The notes below the pieces were generated by a model. It saw only the letters and a list, made by a program, of their open reading frames with translations. It did no database searches and had not been told where the DNA came from. Positions 16,580 through 18,426 of a stretch of 18,426 nt of DNA are shown here, one piece after another. A program made the translations under genes and the position numbers. This DNA comes from Bacteroidota bacterium (lineage in GTDB: Bacteria > Bacteroidota > Bacteroidia > Bacteroidales > F082): positions 1 through 18,426 of the forward strand of contig NYYH01000097.1 of the NCBI GenBank assembly GCA_002686705.1, read 5' to 3'. The first letter of the stretch is position 1. Each line of letters starts with the position of its first letter.

Positions 16580-16786
16580 TTGATCTCAAAAAACCTTAAG
16601 GATTACGAGATTTTGCTTGATGGACTTGGTTTTTTCAGGATACATCAATCCCACCTGATAAACATTAAGTACATCGACTATTACGATAAAACCGAAGGTG
16701 GTTCCGTAAGAATGAAGGATACCTCAATGCTACCACTATCAAGACGAAAAAAGGAAAGTTTTTTGAAATTGATGGAGATGATGTGA
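16568..16786 (+). pseudogene. LytTR DNA-binding domain remnant (5'-truncated response regulator)
   Basis: The frame directly after the upstream TAG reads TKKILISKNLKDYEILLDG, then FFRIHQSHLINIKYI and a final LPLSRRKKESFLKLMEMM. This is the C-terminal two-thirds of a LytTR DNA-binding domain, as in LytR/AlgR response regulators. The receiver domain and the first part of LytTR are missing. Homology begins right at the coathanger stop codon, and the only start candidates are a TTG at 16580 or internal codons with no SD sequence. I read it as a gene remnant left by a rearrangement; a short expressed DNA-binding peptide is possible but less likely. It ends at TGA 16784-16786, before a bidirectional terminator. 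Confidence 0.75.
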
Positions 16787-16794
16787 TATCACAT
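16781..16794. repeat. Perfect 14-bp palindrome ATGTGATATCACAT
   Basis: This palindrome spans the stop codon of the LytTR remnant. It has no loop, so it fits a protein-binding dyad better than a hairpin, but it may be chance. Confidence 0.5.
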
Positions 16795-16817
16795 TGATTA
16801 TAACTACTAAAAATTAA

Positions 16818-16855
16818 AAAAAGGCTAGCCCAAATAATCCTGAGGTAGCCTTTTT
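16818..16855. terminator. Bidirectional intrinsic terminator
   Basis: Perfect 10-base arms AAAAAGGCTA (16818-16827) and TAGCCTTTTT (16846-16855) surround an 18-base loop. The T-run on the right serves + strand transcripts ending at the LytTR remnant. The A-run on the left gives a U-run for minus-strand transcripts of the lipoprotein gene, whose stop is at 16881. Confidence 0.72.
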
Positions 16856-16880
16856 AGTAAGGTATATAATTCAATCAGTT

Positions 16881-18251
16881 TTAAAATATGATTCCTATAT
16901 TTTTCGTTGGTCCGTCCTCAACAGTGATTGTGATTTTATCATTCACACCTTCTTCAGCACCAGGTACATATAGTGAAACCTCCTCGGTTTTAGTTAAAGT
17001 TACTGTTTTAGAGTTTGTATAACCATCAGTACCAACAATTTTAATTGTAACGTCTGTTCCTGTGATTTCAGGGCAATAAATATTTGCCGAAATAGTATAA
17101 CCCTGTCCTGGAGCAGGATTAAATGGACTCGTTTTGAAATTTTTAATTTTCTTTTCACCTGAAATTGTAATATCCCAGTGAAGTGATTCTCCAGGAGTAA
17201 AGGTTTTCAATCCTCCAGCTCCTACCTTTTCACTTGGAACCAGAGCGATAGCTCTTGCTTGATATAATGAAGCAGTTGGAGGATTTTGGATTTCTTTAGA
17301 AATATGATCGCACATATATTCGGCAATGCTTTTCCCTTTAGTACCAACTTCCTGCCCTAAGGTTTGAGTATATCCCTTAAAGGCTTTAAATGCGCCTATG
17401 CACATTGCTTGTATCGCTAGATATTCTCCACTCGGACCGCCAACTAATCCATCAAGTGCTATTCCAAGGAGTAAACAAGCTTGAGTTGGATCTATAGCAT
17501 CAATATAAGGACCAGCTTTATCTAGTACTCCTATTATTGATGTACATAGACTATGAAAAGTAATCGGGTTTTCAATATTAGGAGCAATAGTAACATAATT
17601 ACCATCTACTAAACTTTTACCTAGAGGAATATTACCCCCATTCCAAGGATTTATTCTAACAACAACATAAGCATCCGTTACAAGTTCATCACATTTTTTC
17701 ACTCTTGCAGTCAGAAAGCTGGTGGTTATATCACCTTCGATTTCTTTAGTTGTAGGTTTAGAAACAATTTCTATTTCAGGTTGCCCACCAGATCTGATAT
17801 TTTTAAATTTTTGTTTGCTGATTTGTTTTAACCCTTTTCCAGAAAAATCGATAGGGAATCTAACTTCTACTTCACCGGTAGGAGAAATTGCAGTAACTAT
17901 TACTTTAGTATGAGATTCCCATACAAATTTAAAAACGCATCCATTATTTGCATATACTTCAGCAGGAATACCCTCTTCATTAAGGGTTACATAATGGGGA
18001 TCCGTTTCGTCAGGGAATAAAACTGAATAAGAATCGAGCGAAATCAAATTTCCATCCCTGTCCTTTTCCCCAAAGTAAGTTACTTCTGTACCATCAGGAT
18101 GGTGCGCTGTAATAATTTGTGGATCACCAGGACTTGTGTATACATCAAAAGTAGCCAGGTCAGAGCTAGGCCCTGTATCATCATCTTTAGGACATCCTGC
18201 AAATAGTAATAGTACAACTACTACACATAATAATTGAATAAATGTTTTCAT
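16881..18251 (-). CDS. Uncharacterised lipoprotein
   Basis: I do not recognise a named family. The 456-residue protein has a lipoprotein signal peptide (hydrophobic residues 5-17, lipobox FAG before C20). The mature start CPKDDDTG carries the Lys-Asp-Asp-Asp run typical of surface-exported Bacteroidota lipoproteins. Residues about 45-130 look beta-rich, with short TYFGEKDRDGNL-type repeats. The centre (about 231-320) is helical and hydrophobic, with regularly spaced C236, C259, C284 and C314 that could pair in disulfides; C105, C187 and C393 are the other mature cysteines. The last 100 residues look like an Ig-like beta domain. The start is fixed by GGAGG upstream. It points toward the coathanger gene and sits inside the 36-bp inverted repeat. 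Confidence 0.78.
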   Translation of the reverse strand: MKTFIQLLCVVVVLLLFAGCPKDDDTGPSSDLATFDVYTSPGDPQIITAHHPDGTEVTYFGEKDRDGNLISLDSYSVLFPDETDPHYVTLNEEGIPAEVYANNGCVFKFVWESHTKVIVTAISPTGEVEVRFPIDFSGKGLKQISKQKFKNIRSGGQPEIEIVSKPTTKEIEGDITTSFLTARVKKCDELVTDAYVVVRINPWNGGNIPLGKSLVDGNYVTIAPNIENPITFHSLCTSIIGVLDKAGPYIDAIDPTQACLLLGIALDGLVGGPSGEYLAIQAMCIGAFKAFKGYTQTLGQEVGTKGKSIAEYMCDHISKEIQNPPTASLYQARAIALVPSEKVGAGGLKTFTPGESLHWDITISGEKKIKNFKTSPFNPAPGQGYTISANIYCPEITGTDVTIKIVGTDGYTNSKTVTLTKTEEVSLYVPGAEEGVNDKITITVEDGPTKNIGIIF

Positions 18252-18256
18252 AATAA

Positions 18257-18261
18257 CCTCC
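18257..18261 (-). promoter_or_regulatory. Strong Shine-Dalgarno site GGAGG
   Basis: On the minus strand GGAGG lies five bases before ATG 18251, confirming the lipoprotein start. It is the third strong SD site in this right-hand region. Confidence 0.75.
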
Positions 18262-18315
18262 GTTTTTAGTTTATTAATATTTTGTTTTGGCTTATCACAA
18301 TCTCATAAACTAACT

Positions 18316-18426
18316 ATGGTTTTAGTATTTTTTTTGTCTATTTCACCAATACTATCTTCTTTTCCATTGCATATGGCAAGCGGTGCCTGCGTAACTGTTG
18401 GTGGTGTGTCGACTAATGCAAGTTCA
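18316..18426 (+). CDS. Partial ORF: hydrophobic start joined in frame to an S74-gene copy
   Basis: An ATG at 18316 opens a frame that runs off the window after 37 codons. The first codons come from the antisense 3' end of the coathanger sequence and give a hydrophobic MVLVFFLSISPIL stretch. The frame then enters the duplicated S74 segment in its correct frame (SFPLHMASGACV and on to NASS), with W271 of the original replaced by Ser. No SD sequence precedes the ATG. It may be the accidental product of a rearrangement or assembly join and not a real gene. Confidence 0.25.
   Translation, partial: MVLVFFLSISPILSSFPLHMASGACVTVGGVSTNASS
18326..18361 (-). repeat. Right arm of the 36-bp inverted repeat
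   Basis: This is an exact reverse complement of 16544-16579, the 3' end of the coathanger gene plus 12 bases, with nothing of the rest of that gene on the far side. Its last six bases (18356-18361, CTTCTT) are shared with the start of the direct repeat. Confidence 0.97.
18356..18426 (+). repeat. Right copy of the 71-bp direct repeat (truncated by window end)
   Basis: It matches 15628-15698 at 70 of 71 bases. The single change turns the TGG codon for W271 into TCG. The reading frame is intact, and the window stops at the codons corresponding to the S74 self-cleavage serine. Confidence 0.97.

Noticed and set aside
16544..18361. Insertion sequence with 36-bp terminal inverted repeats
   Set aside because: The interior has no transposase, the left arm is the coding end of the coathanger gene, and no clear target-site duplication flanks the arms.
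1..18426. CRISPR array, tRNA or rRNA genes
   Set aside because: No regularly spaced repeats or recognisable RNA gene signatures were found by eye on either strand; a tRNA or CRISPR scan would settle it.

Overview
The window looks like the low-GC chromosome of an uncultured member of the Bacteroidota, probably near Bacteroidales/Marinilabiliales. The evidence is two proteins with type IX secretion (T9SS) C-terminal sorting domains, lipoproteins whose Cys is followed by Lys-Asp-Asp, TAnnTTTG-type -7 promoter boxes, no Shine-Dalgarno (SD) sequence before most genes, and a GH109-like twin-arginine oxidoreductase typical of that phylum. No rRNA, tRNA or CRISPR array was recognised by eye.

Region 1 (1-5625, + strand) is a tightly packed probable operon: the C-terminus of an unidentified protein (possibly MobA-like), an XdhC-type molybdenum-enzyme maturation factor, an aspartate/glutamate racemase-family protein, a cytoplasmic glycerophosphodiester phosphodiesterase, a serine alpha/beta hydrolase, a glycerol-3-phosphate dehydrogenase that overlaps the hydrolase by ATGA, and a YjbQ-family protein. 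The middle three genes fit a route from (lyso)phospholipid or glycerophosphodiester to glycerol-3-phosphate and then dihydroxyacetone phosphate.

Region 2 (5644-8240, - strand) is a two-gene acyl-CoA operon: a 3-hydroxyacyl-CoA dehydrogenase followed by an SCP2-type thiolase. The divergent intergenic stretch to its right (8241-8498) carries two odd near-perfect dyads that could be operators.

Region 3 (8499-14665) encodes envelope and carbohydrate functions: a 913-residue secreted Asp-box beta-propeller with a T9SS domain, a surface-type lipoprotein alpha/beta hydrolase, a convergent GH109-like oxidoreductase, and a divergent class I mannose-6-phosphate isomerase. The last two share a 70-bp region with back-to-back -7 boxes.

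Region 4 (14666-18426) differs. Its three intact genes each have a strong GGAGG-type SD sequence, which no gene to the left has. They encode a secreted protein with an S74 intramolecular-chaperone domain, a small coathanger-stack protein with a FlgD-like T9SS domain, and (minus strand) an unrecognised 456-residue lipoprotein. The region is rearranged. A LytTR-domain remnant starts immediately after the coathanger gene's stop codon. A perfect 36-bp inverted repeat flanks the remnant and the lipoprotein gene. The window ends inside a 71-bp direct copy (70/71 identical) of the S74 gene, joined to the right inverted-repeat arm with 6 bp of microhomology. This is either a recombining, possibly invertible surface-protein locus or a chimeric sequence end; it is the most interesting part of the window and needs read-level checking.
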